DNA of 64,000 nt, from contig NC_092565.1 in the NCBI RefSeq assembly GCF_037975245.1, forward strand, positions 13,917,499 to 13,981,498, read 5' to 3'. This document shows, piece by piece, positions 26,901-40,900 of this stretch (position 1 is its first letter; every line of letters begins with the position of its first letter). This stretch comes from Apostichopus japonicus (lineage: Eukaryota; Echinodermata; Holothuroidea; Aspidochirotida; Stichopodidae). Under the pieces are notes generated by a model. The model ran no database searches. It saw only the letters and a program-made list of their open reading frames with translations, and was not told where the DNA came from. The translations under genes were made by a program, and so were the position numbers.

Positions 26901-29050
26901 TCTGTCCTGCTCAAACATGAAGACGGTGGTGTTACAGTGAACTTTATTGAAACTTATGACTGAGTGAAAAAGAAACATTCTTGACCTACCTTAACAGTGA
27001 CCACAGACCTAACTTCTGGAATGACAGAACTCTGTTTTCTGGACACAACTGTCAATTCTGGAATCTTTTCACAGGAAAATATAAATAAAGAGATAAAAAC
27101 TTTAGCCACTTTTTTGTTATTAGAGTCAAGTACTGTGGAGAATGGATTGGCACAAGTCTCCATAGCAAACAAAAACTTGTTTCAGTCAGATGGGGGGTGG
27201 GGGGGATTGAAAATAATTGTGATATGTGTGACTAACTAACAAGCACCCTGGGGAAAGGAGTAAGGCAATGGGAGAACCTGGACAAAGTAGGAACTTTAAG
27301 GCAACCTATGTATGCAAATTAGTGGACATCATATAACATCCAGCAACATGTCTAGAAAATATGTCTAGATAGCAAGTAGGTAAAAAACAGTCCAGTTTTC
27401 CCTTTTGGAAAGCTATAGCCTGTTCCTACAACAGCAGACATAAAATTATCCTAATTTATGCAAACTGCTTTCATGTGTAAACAAACAGATCTAGCAGTCT
27501 CCTGTCATATTTAAAGAGGTACAGGGCCAGAGGTGCAGGTGAGTGATCAGCTGACCCAAGACTCAGTAGACACTGTTGAAGGGCTGTGCAAATTTTGAAA
27601 TATCATTAAAATCATCTAAATCAAACTGTTCTTGTCAGGCAAAAGTTGTTCAGTAAACTAATACAGTACTTATGCAATATAATTGCATAAATCCTGTATC
27701 CATGGGCCATTTTCTATAGATCTGTCAATTATAACCTGCATCGTTAGGTTGCACAGAATTTATGACAATTGCCACACACTGATGAACTACATATGATACA
27801 ATATATTTGTCACAAAAGCCTATAGGGTTGGAAGGTTTCCTTCCATTTCAAATTGGGTAACATAATAATTGATGGAAGCAAATACTTGGTGGGACTGCAT
27901 CATGAAATTGGAGCACATATCTTGCAATAGGAGTACATACACATCCTGCAGAATCAGTATGAATTCTCCATCATCCAATCCAGCTTAAATTTACCCCAGG
28001 GATAGCCCTAGATGTTAAAAAATGACATGCTCATCATTAATAAGACACATTACTAAGAGAACGTTTTCAGTTACTCACCTCCCCATCATCTACTGGGGTA
28101 GTCCTCTTGTAACCTGCTAGATTTGAGAAGATAAACCCATGACGAACATATGTGCCCTCACCAGCTTTGTAATGATCAACACTGCCCAAACGTTCACCTA
28201 CCATAGGAAAAGAGAATATGAAAGTGGCAGAAAAGCAGAATGCACCAGACAATGGTGATTACCACATAGCGATCTCAAAATATTGATAACTGAAATTGTG
28301 GCAGATTATTCAATATGCAAACTTGAAGCAAATGGGTATGATTGTCATTATTGAAGCCAAAAAAAAATGTCCTTTTGCAACTTGCAAACATACACATGAA
28401 TAAGACAATTTCTAATTTTAAGTGCTTTTGAGATTTAACATAGGTACATTATTTATTATTATATTATTATTAGGATTTATTCATGAAATATCTTCTTTTT
28501 TTTGCGACAGGTGTATATGTATACAGTAGTGGGTATCAATGTAATATCTTTTGAATGCACAGTGCACCAAGTCTGCTAAGTGTCAACAGACTTTGTTTGG
28601 ATTTTTTTGAAGCGAATCTTTCCCTGGTAACATTTGTTAAAGTCCTTGAATTGTGGTACCGATTTTATACCTTTTTAAAATGATGATCCTTTATTTTTAC
28701 GATTGTTCACAATATATATGATCATGTATATAGGATAATATCATACGTTCGTGTACACGTTTTTTATTCCAGAATAATTAGGAATTTTCCTCAGGAGTCA
28801 CTCGACTATAGATCTGTTTGACTCGTCCTAGCATTGGCCTAAGTATGTATTGAATAACTTAAGCTAAGCTAGGCCAACGCATAACGTTAGTTTACAAAAA
28901 AATTCAATGTACATACATTTACAGCATACTGTAATTTAGCTAGTAATATTGTATAGGCTACAGTCTACAGGTAGTACTAGTATAGCCTAGGCTATACTGC
29001 CTGGCTGTGTCAGACGACAACTAACCTGGTATGCATATGGTCTCCGCCAT
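23934..29050 (-). CDS. EXOSC1: Exosome complex component CSL4 (EXOSC1), complete, six exons
   Basis: Minus-strand exons are 29050-29026, 28197-28079, 27064-26990, 26643-26470, 25337-25256 and 24043-23934. They total 585 nt, giving 194 aa against 195 in human. Phases join cleanly. Diagnostic stretches are CIPGERLG near the N-terminus, GTYVRHGFIFSNLAG, the S1-domain block IRATEKDKVEVYKSFRPGD, YLLTTAENELGVV, and the C-terminal VPISWCEMICPKT and KVAKVQP. Known for the family: CSL4 is an S1-domain cap subunit of the nuclear and cytoplasmic RNA exosome, stabilising the ring and helping guide RNA for 3'-5' decay. The order is N-terminal domain, S1 domain (about 64-147), then a zinc-ribbon-like C-terminal domain. 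The donor after exon 4 (GTATCC) is weak, but the junction is forced by the homology. Exon 1 encodes only 8 residues and one base. Confidence 0.96.
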
Positions 29051-29599
29051 TAACTCTAGGCGCTAGAAAGGTTAAGATAAAATTGCAATTTTTTCCCTTT
29101 TTGTGGAGAGGAGGGGGCACAACAGTTTACAAGTTTATAAATCGTTGACCAGATAACTTTAGACGTTAATTGCTAGTGTTCGATGAACACATGTCAGTTC
29201 GAATGTGACGTCATTGTGAAATGGGGGAAATACCGTAATCCTTCCCAAAACTAACAATGTAGCGCAAAGAAAGAACGTACTAGAGACTAGGCTCGAACTT
29301 CGAAGAGACAAGTATTGGCCTAACATTAGGCAGCACTGAACAGTAACCGTTGTCCGTGCACAAGATAAACACACACTAGGCATATATGTATTACTATAAT
29401 ATTTATTTTACTGATAACTCTTAATATATTACAAGGAATTGGATACCTGGCGATATCAGGCTCTGAGAGAGGACTCGACCTTTCAGTTACCAAGTTAGAT
29501 TGAGCAGCATTGGGCGACACGAAGAAACATTTTATTTGTACTTTTATTAAACCAGTTCTACTTCTACATTCTAGCCTAGGCTTTAAAACTCAGTTTAAG
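29051..29599. promoter_or_regulatory. Shared divergent promoter interval, EXOSC1 / membrane-protein gene
   Basis: The two start codons (29050 minus, 29600 plus) are 549 bp apart in head-to-head orientation. This interval must therefore contain both 5' UTRs and probably a bidirectional promoter. It contains a full CRE palindrome (29206-29213) and a G-rich tract near 29106-29118. No TATA box is obvious for either gene. Confidence 0.6.
29206..29213. promoter_or_regulatory. CRE palindrome TGACGTCA
   Basis: This is a perfect 8-bp cAMP-response/ATF-CREB consensus site midway between two divergent start codons. Binding is inferred from the consensus alone. Confidence 0.5.
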
Positions 29600-32500
29600 A
29601 TGAAATCTTTTCAAGTGAAATCATCTTTCTACGGCTTCGTGCTGACTGTTCTAATAATGTCGATGTCGAGAGCTGCAGATGCGGAAGGCGAACAAGGGTA
29701 GGACGTAAACAATCTCAATAAAGAAATGAGAACGATTTAGTCTAACAGTAACAATTAATGCATACTTGTATTACTATTTATAAGTAAGTATAGCATGGTG
29801 GGCTCATAATTGACGCACTTAAGGATTTGATAAACGATGTCTATCAAGGAAAAATCCAAATCTCTCAACTGTATGCGTTTTTAGTATGTGTAGTTCCCAG
29901 AAATCCAATGATTTCAAAATATTCATTGTTCTGTGCCAACACAACTAAAAATTGAGCAGAATATGACCACAAAATGTCTGCCGTGTCAAGTTTTTTCATA
30001 CCCCGAAATTGACACATTCGTCGAAAGCTAACTAACTTTTGTGTAAGTATACATCCAGTGACTCTGGATGCTGTTTGCTATTGTCTGAGCCTCTTAGCTC
30101 CGACAGGTCAGGTCCCATGGAAGAGTAATGGTATCATATTGAGGTTAGTTTGGTTATTTTTTGGGAGTAGGCTAATTAGATTTTCAAATTCCAAAAATAC
30201 CACAAAAATATATAGATGGTTGGTTTGCGTCTATCTTGGCGCAGAGTGCTCTTTGTCTGGTGGACAGAGCTAAATATATGTTCTGGAACAGTTGTCTGAT
30301 GATCGCTCAATGTGTGAAACTCTTGAGTAACAACTACTAGTGTTCAACTAGTCTCAACATACATACACATCTTTCAACATGTAGCATGGTAGGCTCATAA
30401 TTGACGCACTTAAGGATTTGATCAACGATATCTATCAAGGAAATAGCCAAATCACTCGACTGTATGTGTTTTTCATATGTGTAGTTCCGCAGAAATGTTA
30501 TGATCTCAAAATATTTAAGGTTCTGTGCTTATGCACCGTACAATTGAGCAGAATTTGACCACAAAATGTCTGCCGTGTCAAGTTCTTTCATACCCCTAAA
30601 TTGACACATTCGTTGTAAAGCTAACTGTAGTGTAGGCCTTAGTATACATCCATTGACTTTAGATGCTGTTTGCTATGCTCTGAGCCTCTAAGCTCAGACT
30701 GGTCAGGTTCCAGAAAGCAGTGTTATCATATTGAGGTAATGTTGGTTATTTTTAGGGAGTAAGATATCCAAATGACCAAAAAATGTGCAAAACTGGTGGG
30801 AGGGTGTTAAAACCTTAAAAAATAACACAATTTGGTCAGCAAATAGCTGAAATGGATTCAAACTCATGAAATATGTCATTCTGCTTGACTGCAAAAAGTT
30901 TAGGTGGCCTGCTGTATCGTTGCTAGTAATAATTGAAGGTGCGTCAATTACGGGGGTGCGTCAATTATGAAGCCTTTACTATATAGCAATTTGCCACATC
31001 TTGCTTAGCATTTTGAGATGCAATACCGGATAAATTATTTCCTGGGTTTCATGGTAGTGAGAAGAAGTAAGTAACTATATAGCTAGAACTAACTTAGAAG
31101 TATCAATTTATGGTCAAGATTTTCTCCACTTTTGTTTTCCACAAATATCTGCAATTTCTTGTTTGGTGACCCTAAAGAGGGCCACAACCCCATTCCTCAT
31201 TCCCCTCCCCCCCCCCCCCCTTCTACCACAACCACTCTCGCTATATTGTTTGTTTATACTCACAATTTGACATTTTCCTGTAGATTTGCATCACAGTGCT
31301 TCCAAGGTTCATTGATACTTGATCAAAGCAATAAGATAAAACTTGCTGAAAGTTGGGCCAACGTTCAAGTGACACCATGTACAGGTAAGGGAAGAACCAC
31401 TACAATGGAACCTACAACAATGGAACCTACGACAATGGAACCTACGACAATGGAACCTACAACAATGCAACTTACAACAATGGAACTTACAACAACGGAA
31501 CTAACAACAATAGAACTTGCATCTACCACTAACACATCTACCACTTCAACTAATAAACCATTGACATCGACTGACATGATGACAACTAGCACAACCGAAC
31601 CACCAGCCAAAGCAGACAATACAACGGAGACAGGTAGAAAAAGAAGGGCTGCTGCTGTTTCTCCAGAAATGGAAGATAAATTCTATTGTCAAGTCTTTTA
31701 CTACCCTAACGATGACTCTCCAAAACTGAAAATAGATTCAGCTTCTACTCTAGACTTTTCTTGCACCCAAGAACCCGATTCAGACTGTCTGGATGGTAGT
31801 GCAGTAAATAAAACGGTAAGGAAAAATAATATCATGCCCGAAATATGACATTATTTTAATTACTGTCATTTTTTTGGTTGGTAGCAAATTTTTAACTGAT
31901 CTATATTAAATTTAGGTCAAATGTTACTTAATGATAACACCTACAGGAGTATCAAACCTAGGCTTTGCTCAATTCTTCACTCATGCTTTGTTGTCTCTGA
32001 TAAATATTTCAGTAAACTATAGTTCATACTTAAGCATACTCTTTCCTGGAAATGCTTCTCTTTTTCTTGATACAAGAGATGCAGTTTCCAGCTAAATTTA
32101 GTTCATCAAGGATAATGAAACTTCAGAAATGCATATAAAAACCTTGTACAACACTTTTAATTTAATCCAGTGAGTAGTGGGTCAGTGGGATATATCATTC
32201 CTAGCCCCAATGTTAACAACAAGTAGTTTGCTTTAGTTATTCAATCATGTATGCATGCATTTAGTCATTCATTCTTGCTTTCTTTGTGATTTGGGATCCC
32301 AGAGTTGTCATCCTCTCTACAATTACAATAAACAATTAGGTCCTTCTTGAAAGCCACTAAGCTCTGATTCAAAGAAAAGTTTCCAAACCCTATTTTTTTC
32401 TTCATCACAAGATCGAACCCCCTTTCATTTCATCACAAAATTTGAGGTACCCACGTACATTCTAAACGATTCATGAACCTCTTTCACCTTCAATCCACCG

Positions 32501-35500
32501 TCTTCAACAGTATTAAATAAACTTGTTCGCTTAATACTTCTACCAGGGTTGCCTGACCACATAAAATTAGCCATCACACGTTCAACTTCTTTTATTAAGC
32601 TTGATTTGGCAGAAATAGAAAGAGGTAAGCTACCTGCAAGAGCAAGTGTCTTTACGATAACACTTCAACCTTCTGCAGTGAGATCCAGAGAGGACCAAAC
32701 CCAAAGGCAGTTTTGTAGGCGTGATAGTTTCGGCACAAGGTTTAGCCAGAAAAGATCATATGTTTGTTTGTTTGTGTTCTGTTTGGATGCTTATTTATTT
32801 ATTTATTTGGGGGGGGGGATAGTTGGATTGGGAAAATTTGCATTCAGTAGTAATTCTATAGTATTTCATCAATATGTCTACAAACTTCCCATGCTCTACC
32901 CTGCCAATCACACTGAACTTTAGCGCCAGTGTTTACAAATGCATGCAACATGGTTTCAAACAGTACTAAATTTCCTGTAAAGTTAGAAATTTGAATTGCT
33001 ATTGATGTCCAAATTATTAAGTATCACAGTAATGTAGGTTCTGTTCTGTAGGTCAAAGTAACTTTCACAAATATTTCATCATGCACTTTGCAAAGAACCT
33101 TCCAAATTCTTTTTTTTTTTTTTTTGACTTCACAGATTGATGGCAAGACTGGAAAACTCTATTGCTGTAAGAATGACAACTGCAATTCCCCTTCCCTGGT
33201 AACCAGTGATCCATCTAACGGTGTTGAAGTAGAAACTCTGTCAAAGTGTGACCATTACAGTTCAGAAGGTCAGTAAATATTAATAAAAACTTGATTAATT
33301 CCTTCTTTTAAAGCGGCTGATTGTACTCTCAGAAGGAACCGTTCACGTAAACATTTCTTGTCCAAGTTCAAGGAGTAAATTGTTCCGGTATCGCATTGTA
33401 AAATGCTGTGCAAAATGTTCAAATTGCTATACATGTGAGAAGCAGCTGTATAGCAGTTCTTTTCCACCGTTACCATAGTTACCATGGTATTGTTGAACAC
33501 TACATTATTCTCTTCCATTGCAGACAGCTGCTTTTAAATTTAGTGTCAGTGTTAAACAGCATATTTTGCCTTGGTCAGCTCTGTTGTGGTTAACAAATCT
33601 GATCAAAAGGAAAAGGTTGTTTTATTTTTGGCCTCCTGGTGTATATCTTAAAGTGTGTGAAGATTCGCGCAAAAAGAAACGTCTAATACCGGTAATCTGA
33701 CCTAGTTTCGAATGAGGTGTAACAGAAGTGTTAGACGCCACCATCAATCCCAGAAAATACACACACAGCTTGCTACCGTCGATAATTAGACACTAGTGTA
33801 CAGTCAGTAAATACAGTTGCGGTCAATACCCACAGCACAATGTAGAAACGATACAGCCATGGACATCTCAGGTCCAGCTAAATATAACAAGTTATCATGT
33901 TTCATTACTGTCTGCATTTTGTAGCGACACGAACAAAACGTCACTTGCAAGCAACGGAAAGTTAACTTTTTCAGATGGCCGCACGCGGTTTGGGGCGAGT
34001 CTTCAATGCTTTTAAGGGGCAATGGAACTATATAGAAGGCTGCAGGAATCCTGGTGTTGTTTCACTACATACCATTCCTTCAAATAACTGAAGGTGGTAG
34101 TTCTGGCTAGCATTTCTTGCCCGGCTACATTTGCACCGTAAGACAGATCAAGTCTGTCGTCTCACGATACATTAGTCTGTAGGAAGAAAATTAGTGTTGA
34201 TGGGCAAAGCTGTATCTCTCACACTGTTGTTTTTACATTAGTAGGAAGAAAATTAGTGTTGATGGGCAAAGCTGTATCTCTCACACTGTTGTTTTTACAT
34301 TAGTAGGAAGAAAATTAGTGTTGATGGGCAAAGCTGTTTCTCTCACACTGTTGTTTTTACATTAGTAACAAGAAAATTAGTGTTAATGGGCAAAGCTGTA
34401 TCTCTCACACTGTTGTTTTTACATTAGTAGGAAGAAAATTAGTGTTGATGGGCAAAGCTGTATCTCTCACACTGTTGTTTTTACATTAGTAGGAAGAAAA
34501 TTAGCGTTGATGGGCAAAGCTGTATCTCTCACACTGTTTTTTTTTGGATGTTGTACTCAAAGTCAACTACAAATTCCAAACCATTGCTGTCTTGTTTGAC
34601 AGAAGCTCTGTTCTAGCTGTGACGAGTTTTGAGAACTAGACGCTGTGACATGAATTTGCCAATACTGTCACATGATGCAATGCCTTCCTAATGGGTCTTT
34701 GGAAATAGCCACACACATAAATGATTAATTGTAGAAAATCCAGTGACTTTTTTTCTTTAATCCTCTTTCTCATTGTTATTTTAGGTTATTAAAAAAACAA
34801 TTATGGCTGAAATCTGTATGCTACAAACAATCCAGAAGAAGTAACTTAAAAGAAGCGTTGTAATATTATATCTGACCTCTGACCTCCGAATACCCTTTGT
34901 ACACTGAGAATTCTGTCTCTATACTGAAATATAACAACAATGACTTGCTTTAATAATATGGAGCCAAACAGTGTAATGTTTCCCCAACGTATTTTCTAGG
35001 TATTTTCTCTGTATCCCGAGAAGTCATGCAAGAACTCCCCCTCAACGATCTCGTGTGGAACGTCTTTGAATTTCGTCTCGTAAGATTATTTAGTAGACTT
35101 AGACTGGGAGGCTGTACGTTCATTATATAATATCATGGGTGTTTAACAAGAGGTCGGCGAATTAGGCCCACCAAACAGGATCTTCCATCACGACATATTC
35201 ACCACTCATCAGGCCTTTAGATTATATGCTCAGAATGCATGGAAAACTTGCTTACAAGTGCTATGGGAATAATCGTAACAAAACAAATTATCAACTTATT
35301 TGATCTCCATGAATAAAGACAAGCTCCGAAATTGTAGATAAATTTACAGACTCATGAAAAATCACACAACCCACCGACAATTTGTGGAGATTATTGGGTC
35401 GCACCTCACGGTTTATTTACTGTTGATGTCTGACGAACCTATCCCTTAATCATTTTAAGGAATGCAACAGATGCACTGGTCATTGACAAACAACAGTCCA

Positions 35501-37954
35501 ATATATTTTACTTGTACCTGAATGATGTAATCTAGTATCTATGGTACCTTAGGAAAAGAACTGATTTCCAACTAGTCTGCTAAAGCCATAGCCAACTAGT
35601 CAATTAACACGTAAACAAATCCGCAATAATATTTTAAAATCAAATACTTAACACATATATACCTTCACATGCTCTCTCTCTTTCTCTCCGAAAAGGTAAT
35701 ATTTTATCAACAATCAACAAGATGACTCTTTATACCACATGAAAGACATATTAGTCCATTGTTACATAAAACATACTTTTCAGGGTGATACCAAATGTCA
35801 AACACATTTTTATGTAACTGCAAGGCAAAGTATTCTGACTCTTTCTGGTTATCCTTTAGACCACCATGTGTTATGTTTTAATTGTCCAAAAGCAAACTTG
35901 AGTGTCCCAAGAAATGTTGCATGTAATATTAAAGAATGCATGACCCATATGTGTATTGTAGGACAGATCTTGTGTAGCTTTGGTGAATAGAACACCCTGC
36001 AGCTTTGGGCCAGTAAAAACGCAGCTTCAGGTGGACCATGGGTCTACCACAAAATTTTGTTATATTTCTTATTTTTATGTACGTACATCCAAGAGTGACG
36101 TAGGAGGAGGGTGAATGTAATCCAATTTATACCATTTTAACCTATTTGTGGGTAAATTAGTTTACAATGCAGTCTGAATTTGGATGTTAACAACTAGTCA
36201 TCCACGGGACAACCTACAACGCTGATGTTGGTTGTTCTCACAAATATTGTCGTCTGGGACGACCATTAAAAAGTTTGCCCTGGACTGACATATTTATTCA
36301 GCTCTATGTCCAACAAATTGACTAAGTCTTCAAGCCTTTTAACATACTGCTTCCCTAAACCGTATGGCTTGTCAGTATCGCTCGACTAATTCGTCTGAAC
36401 TATCGTGATGTTTGGAAGATCACTGGAAATGGAATTAATATGATGGAAAACAGAATGATAAATATTGTGCATGTCCTATTGCAACTTTCCAGGAAACTGC
36501 CAAAACTGCTTCTCATCGTTGCTGGGATTTTTTGCCCCCATGACTTGTAAAATCGTTCATATTTTCTGTTCGTCATATATAATTGCACATTTTCAGTTCA
36601 TGGAAACAACCTAAAGAAAAAGCTTTCCATTTTTTGGTGTTTTTTTTCAGGATTCTTACCAGTCTTTTGTCTCTATGAATCTCATCTATGTGTCAACTAT
36701 ACAAGAAATGGGACAACATCCTATTACTGTGGAAACAAACAAACAGAAGGTCATTGCATAAAGGACAACTGGTATGCTGAGACCTGTTCAGCACCTGATG
36801 CCATGGTAAGTTGAAATCTGCCATTTTGTGAAAACGCCTTTGAAAGTAGTTGAAATTTTGACGAACAGTGCCAAAAAATTAGAAATCTGATGCAGCCTCT
36901 TTGGAAAATTGGGAGATTTAACCTGATTTTCTTATTAATGTCAGAGTAAAAATATATTCCAATTGTTCTGAAGTTCTAGATCTTAGAAATGAAATAGTTA
37001 TTTTACTTCTGTTGTTTTGTGTTTCAAATCAGACTTTTTACAATTCTTTTCTGATTGACTTTCTTTACAACAAATTCTGAGTAATTAATTGATACAATTG
37101 AACTTCTTTTGAGAATTGGAGCATATAACTAATAATAATAATAATAAAAATAATAATAATAACAAATATTGTCATTTTCGCCATGGCCATCATCATCCTA
37201 ATAATAATAATATAATGACAATAATGATACTAGTAGTAGTAATAATAGTAGTGGTCATTGCTCTAAAAGTATGGTCTGTGAGTTGTCATTGTTAGCTGAC
37301 ACACTTTACCGTGTTTGAAGTTATTGGAGATTCTTGAGCTGGTCTTGGGAGATCATAAAGTGATAAGAGCCATCCATTTCTTTCATATTTAGTGGTACAT
37401 ATTTTTTGTAGTGATTTCATGCGACACCATTGCTTCTTTCTGTAGCGAGTGGCGTCATAAAACCCCTGCATTGTTTAGCTGTAGCCCTTATTGGATGGAA
37501 ACCATTTTTCACTTGATATTCTTAATTATAGTAATTGTTATGGTAGCATACCAGGGACATCACAGTGACAACTTAACACACATTGTAAAAAAGTGAAAGT
37601 TACCACTGTACTATTTTAGGGTTTTAAGGTTTACTGTCAATGAACTGCTCTGTGTGAGCTACTGGAGGTTTATCTGCTCCAGTAATATTGTTAGCTGGTG
37701 TATGTATTTTCAGGAATATGCCAGTAAGTACTGGAGTTTTTTGCCCGTGGAATTTTTAAGTACTTGGATTTTGTTTTAGCAAGTGGCTAAAATTGAGAAA
37801 ATCTAGGCCTGTAGTAGTAGTAGTCTTAGTAGTAGTAGTGGTAGTAGTAGTAGTAGTGGTAGTAGTGGTGGTAGTAGTAGTAGTAGTAGTAATAGAAGTA
37901 GTTTTAGTAGTAGTAGTAGTACTTGTAGTAGTAGTACTTGTAGTAGTAGTACTT

Positions 37955-37997
<43 letters not shown>

Positions 37998-40900
37998 AAG
38001 TAGTGTTAGTAGTAGTAGTAGTAGTAGTACTTGTAGTAGTAGTAGTAATAGTAGTAGTGATAGTAGTAGTAGTACAGTTTAGTGGTTGTTGTTGTCTTTC
38101 TCTTCTATACCTTTAACGATTCCTTATTTTGATTGGAGGGCAATACCACTTGTTGTCAATGAAAATCCCTGCGTGAACTTTCCTGCAGCTTAAAGGTTTT
38201 CTGTTATCACCATTTGTACCTTGAATTCAACCATTTCCTGTTTTCATAGGGGGGTACCATTTGCTGTCATTTACCTGAAGATCCTCCTAAGAATCCTACT
38301 ACTGTGAGTATTAAAGAAGAAATATTTCGTCAGTGTTCACCTTTATCATGATTTTGAGTACAGTGTTTACTGTGCAACATACGCCCCCTCCCGCACACTC
38401 ATTCACTGATTCAGAGGAAGATGGAGCTCTTTCTTTATTCAGCCTGTAAATACACAACAATCTTTCCCCCCTCATAATATCACAGTTTATCAATATCAAT
38501 TTATCATCAATGTGCATAGCAAGTTACAGAATTGAATATTATTTGATAAATGTCCATTCAGCCTTGTCATCTTCGTTCCTTTCTTCAATACCCAAGTGTT
38601 AAATCATGCAGTCCAGTGAGTGGTATTATGACTGACCTCCAGTGACTGACCTCCAGTGGCAACCATTATATATCAGAAGGATAACAGATTATCTGTACTT
38701 CATAAAGCAATTAATGGAAAGACTGCTATTCCTATCCCATCCTACATTAAGAAGCCAGCTCGTACAACTAGACAACTCAATCAAGCTAAGTTCATCCAAC
38801 CTCGCTGTAAAACAGATGATTACAAATATAGTTTTTTTTTTCGAGAACGATAACACATTGGAACTCTTTGCCTCCAGAATTGATTTCAATAACGTCTGCT
38901 GACAATTTCAAGGTGAAAACATCTAGGTACTTAGCAGAGATTTAATATGCAACACATGACTTGGTGATGTCACTAATCAACCTTTGCGAGATGGACACCA
39001 GTCTATTGCAGAGCATCGATGTAGATGTAGTACTATGACTCTAAACTTTCTCTGGGATTTCAACTCTGAGATCCCAAAATTAGAATCCCTTCTTCAAAGA
39101 CTTAGCTCACTCGATTCCTTTTTACCTAATTTTGTCAAATGCCTCCTTATACGTGACAATCTTTATTCTGAACATTTCTTATAATTTTAATGTCCTGGAA
39201 TAGGGTTGGGCGATATATGGAAAATTATTATTATCGCGATAATTTTTTTTCAAGACGATATTTTTTGAGGATTGAACAAATGACGATAATTTCTTGTGAA
39301 AGAAATTTGAAATAAATGTGGAAAAAATGCGATTATCAGGCGCGTATCCGGGGGGGGGGGCGTTGGGGGCGCGCGCCCCCCCGGGTAAGAAAAAGAGGAG
39401 AGAAAAAAAGAGAAGAAAAAAAGGAAAAAAGAGGGAGAAAAAAAGAGGAGGAAGGAGAGGAAGGAAGGGAAAAAAAAAGAAGAAAGAGAGAAAAGGAGAA
39501 AAAGAGGGAGTAGAAGATAAACGCCAAGATACCGGGAAGAGAAGAGGAACAGTCATAATTACAGCGCTGATCACTATTATATACACAGGGTAGCCAGTGA
39601 CGAATCGCGGATTACGGAAGGGGTGTGCGCCTCACCCTTCCCCTTACACCGACCAACTCCATTTTTGACGTTTCCATTTTTCCTCTCTCACTAATGTAGA
39701 TATCTATATATATATACCGGTGTAACAGGAAATTTCCCCCCCCCCTGAAAATTTTCCCCCCCGGGTGGGGATTTTTCCTAGGATAAATTCCCCCCACCCT
39801 GAAAATTTACCCCCCCACCATAAGCATGATCAATTTTTCTGCCAGCACCTGCAAGTCTTTAGCTTGCAATGAATTTCATAATATTCCTATATTCCAATAG
39901 GCGATATCTCAAATTCAGTGTATGATGAGATGGTCGATCGCTTGTTCATGGCAATTAAACGCTAGGAATATATCCTTCACGTATTCGCAACATTTTTTTA
40001 GTGGCCAGCGAACAGTGTGTTGCAAAGATTGGTGCAATTTGTTTCTTCAAATCATTCACAGAATAAAGTTTATCCACAGTGAAGTTTACTAGTTTTAAAT
40101 ATCAAATATGTTTCGAACGTTATCAGCAAATCTATCACTTCCTTCAGTCTCCATGATGTAAATTGAAAATTTGTGATGACCAGGGCATTTGGGTCCACTC
40201 TATATACCCAACATTCCCACACCATATCAATCAGGACTATCTGTGTAACAGTATGTATAACTTGCTTCAGTGCAGCAATCCCTTTGATGTTCACCCTCAT
40301 AAGCCATGAATTAAGATAATCCCATTGAGCTTCACCACAGCTCATAATCAATAATCAATAAGTCAACCCCTTCCCAATAAACATTGAATCCTCCTGTGGA
40401 ACCATCATACCAACACAATGTAATAGTTTCAATTTACAATGATTATACTTGACTACATCAGTAACATCAGAGCATCAGAGCTAGTCCCATTCCATTCATG
40501 GCACTGCATTCATGGCCTAACCCTAACCCAAGACATTTCCTCTGAATATCCTTATTGCAGGAATGATATATTCCAAGTTCATGCCCAAAAAATGTTAAAA
40601 TCTCCTTATTATAGTTCCATGATGAGATATCCTTGATAGGTGTACAAAAAAAATAATAAACTAGAATTACATGAAGGTGGGGGGGGGGGGGGGAATTTTT
40701 CCAGGTTGGGGGAATATTTCCTAGGAATAATGCCCCCCCGGGGGGAATATTTCCTAGGTAATCTCCACCCGGGGGGAGAATTTTCTAGGAAATATTCCCC
40801 CCGGGGGGGAATATTTTCAGGAGGAAAAAAATCCTGTCACACCAGTTCTATATATGATAACGAGTGTGTGTGTATGGACGCCTTAAATTGTACAATTGTG

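Noticed and set aside
31365-31619. Minus-strand Val/Ser-rich frame opposite the mucin exon
   Set aside because: It is a shadow of the Thr-rich coding repeat on the plus strand.
37793-38116. 107-codon poly-valine open frame
   Set aside because: It is only the (GTA)n microsatellite read in one frame.
39179-39593. Lys/Arg/Glu-rich and Ser/Phe/Leu-rich frames on both strands
   Set aside because: They arise from the purine-rich tract of a transposable element; the same applies to 46349-46870.
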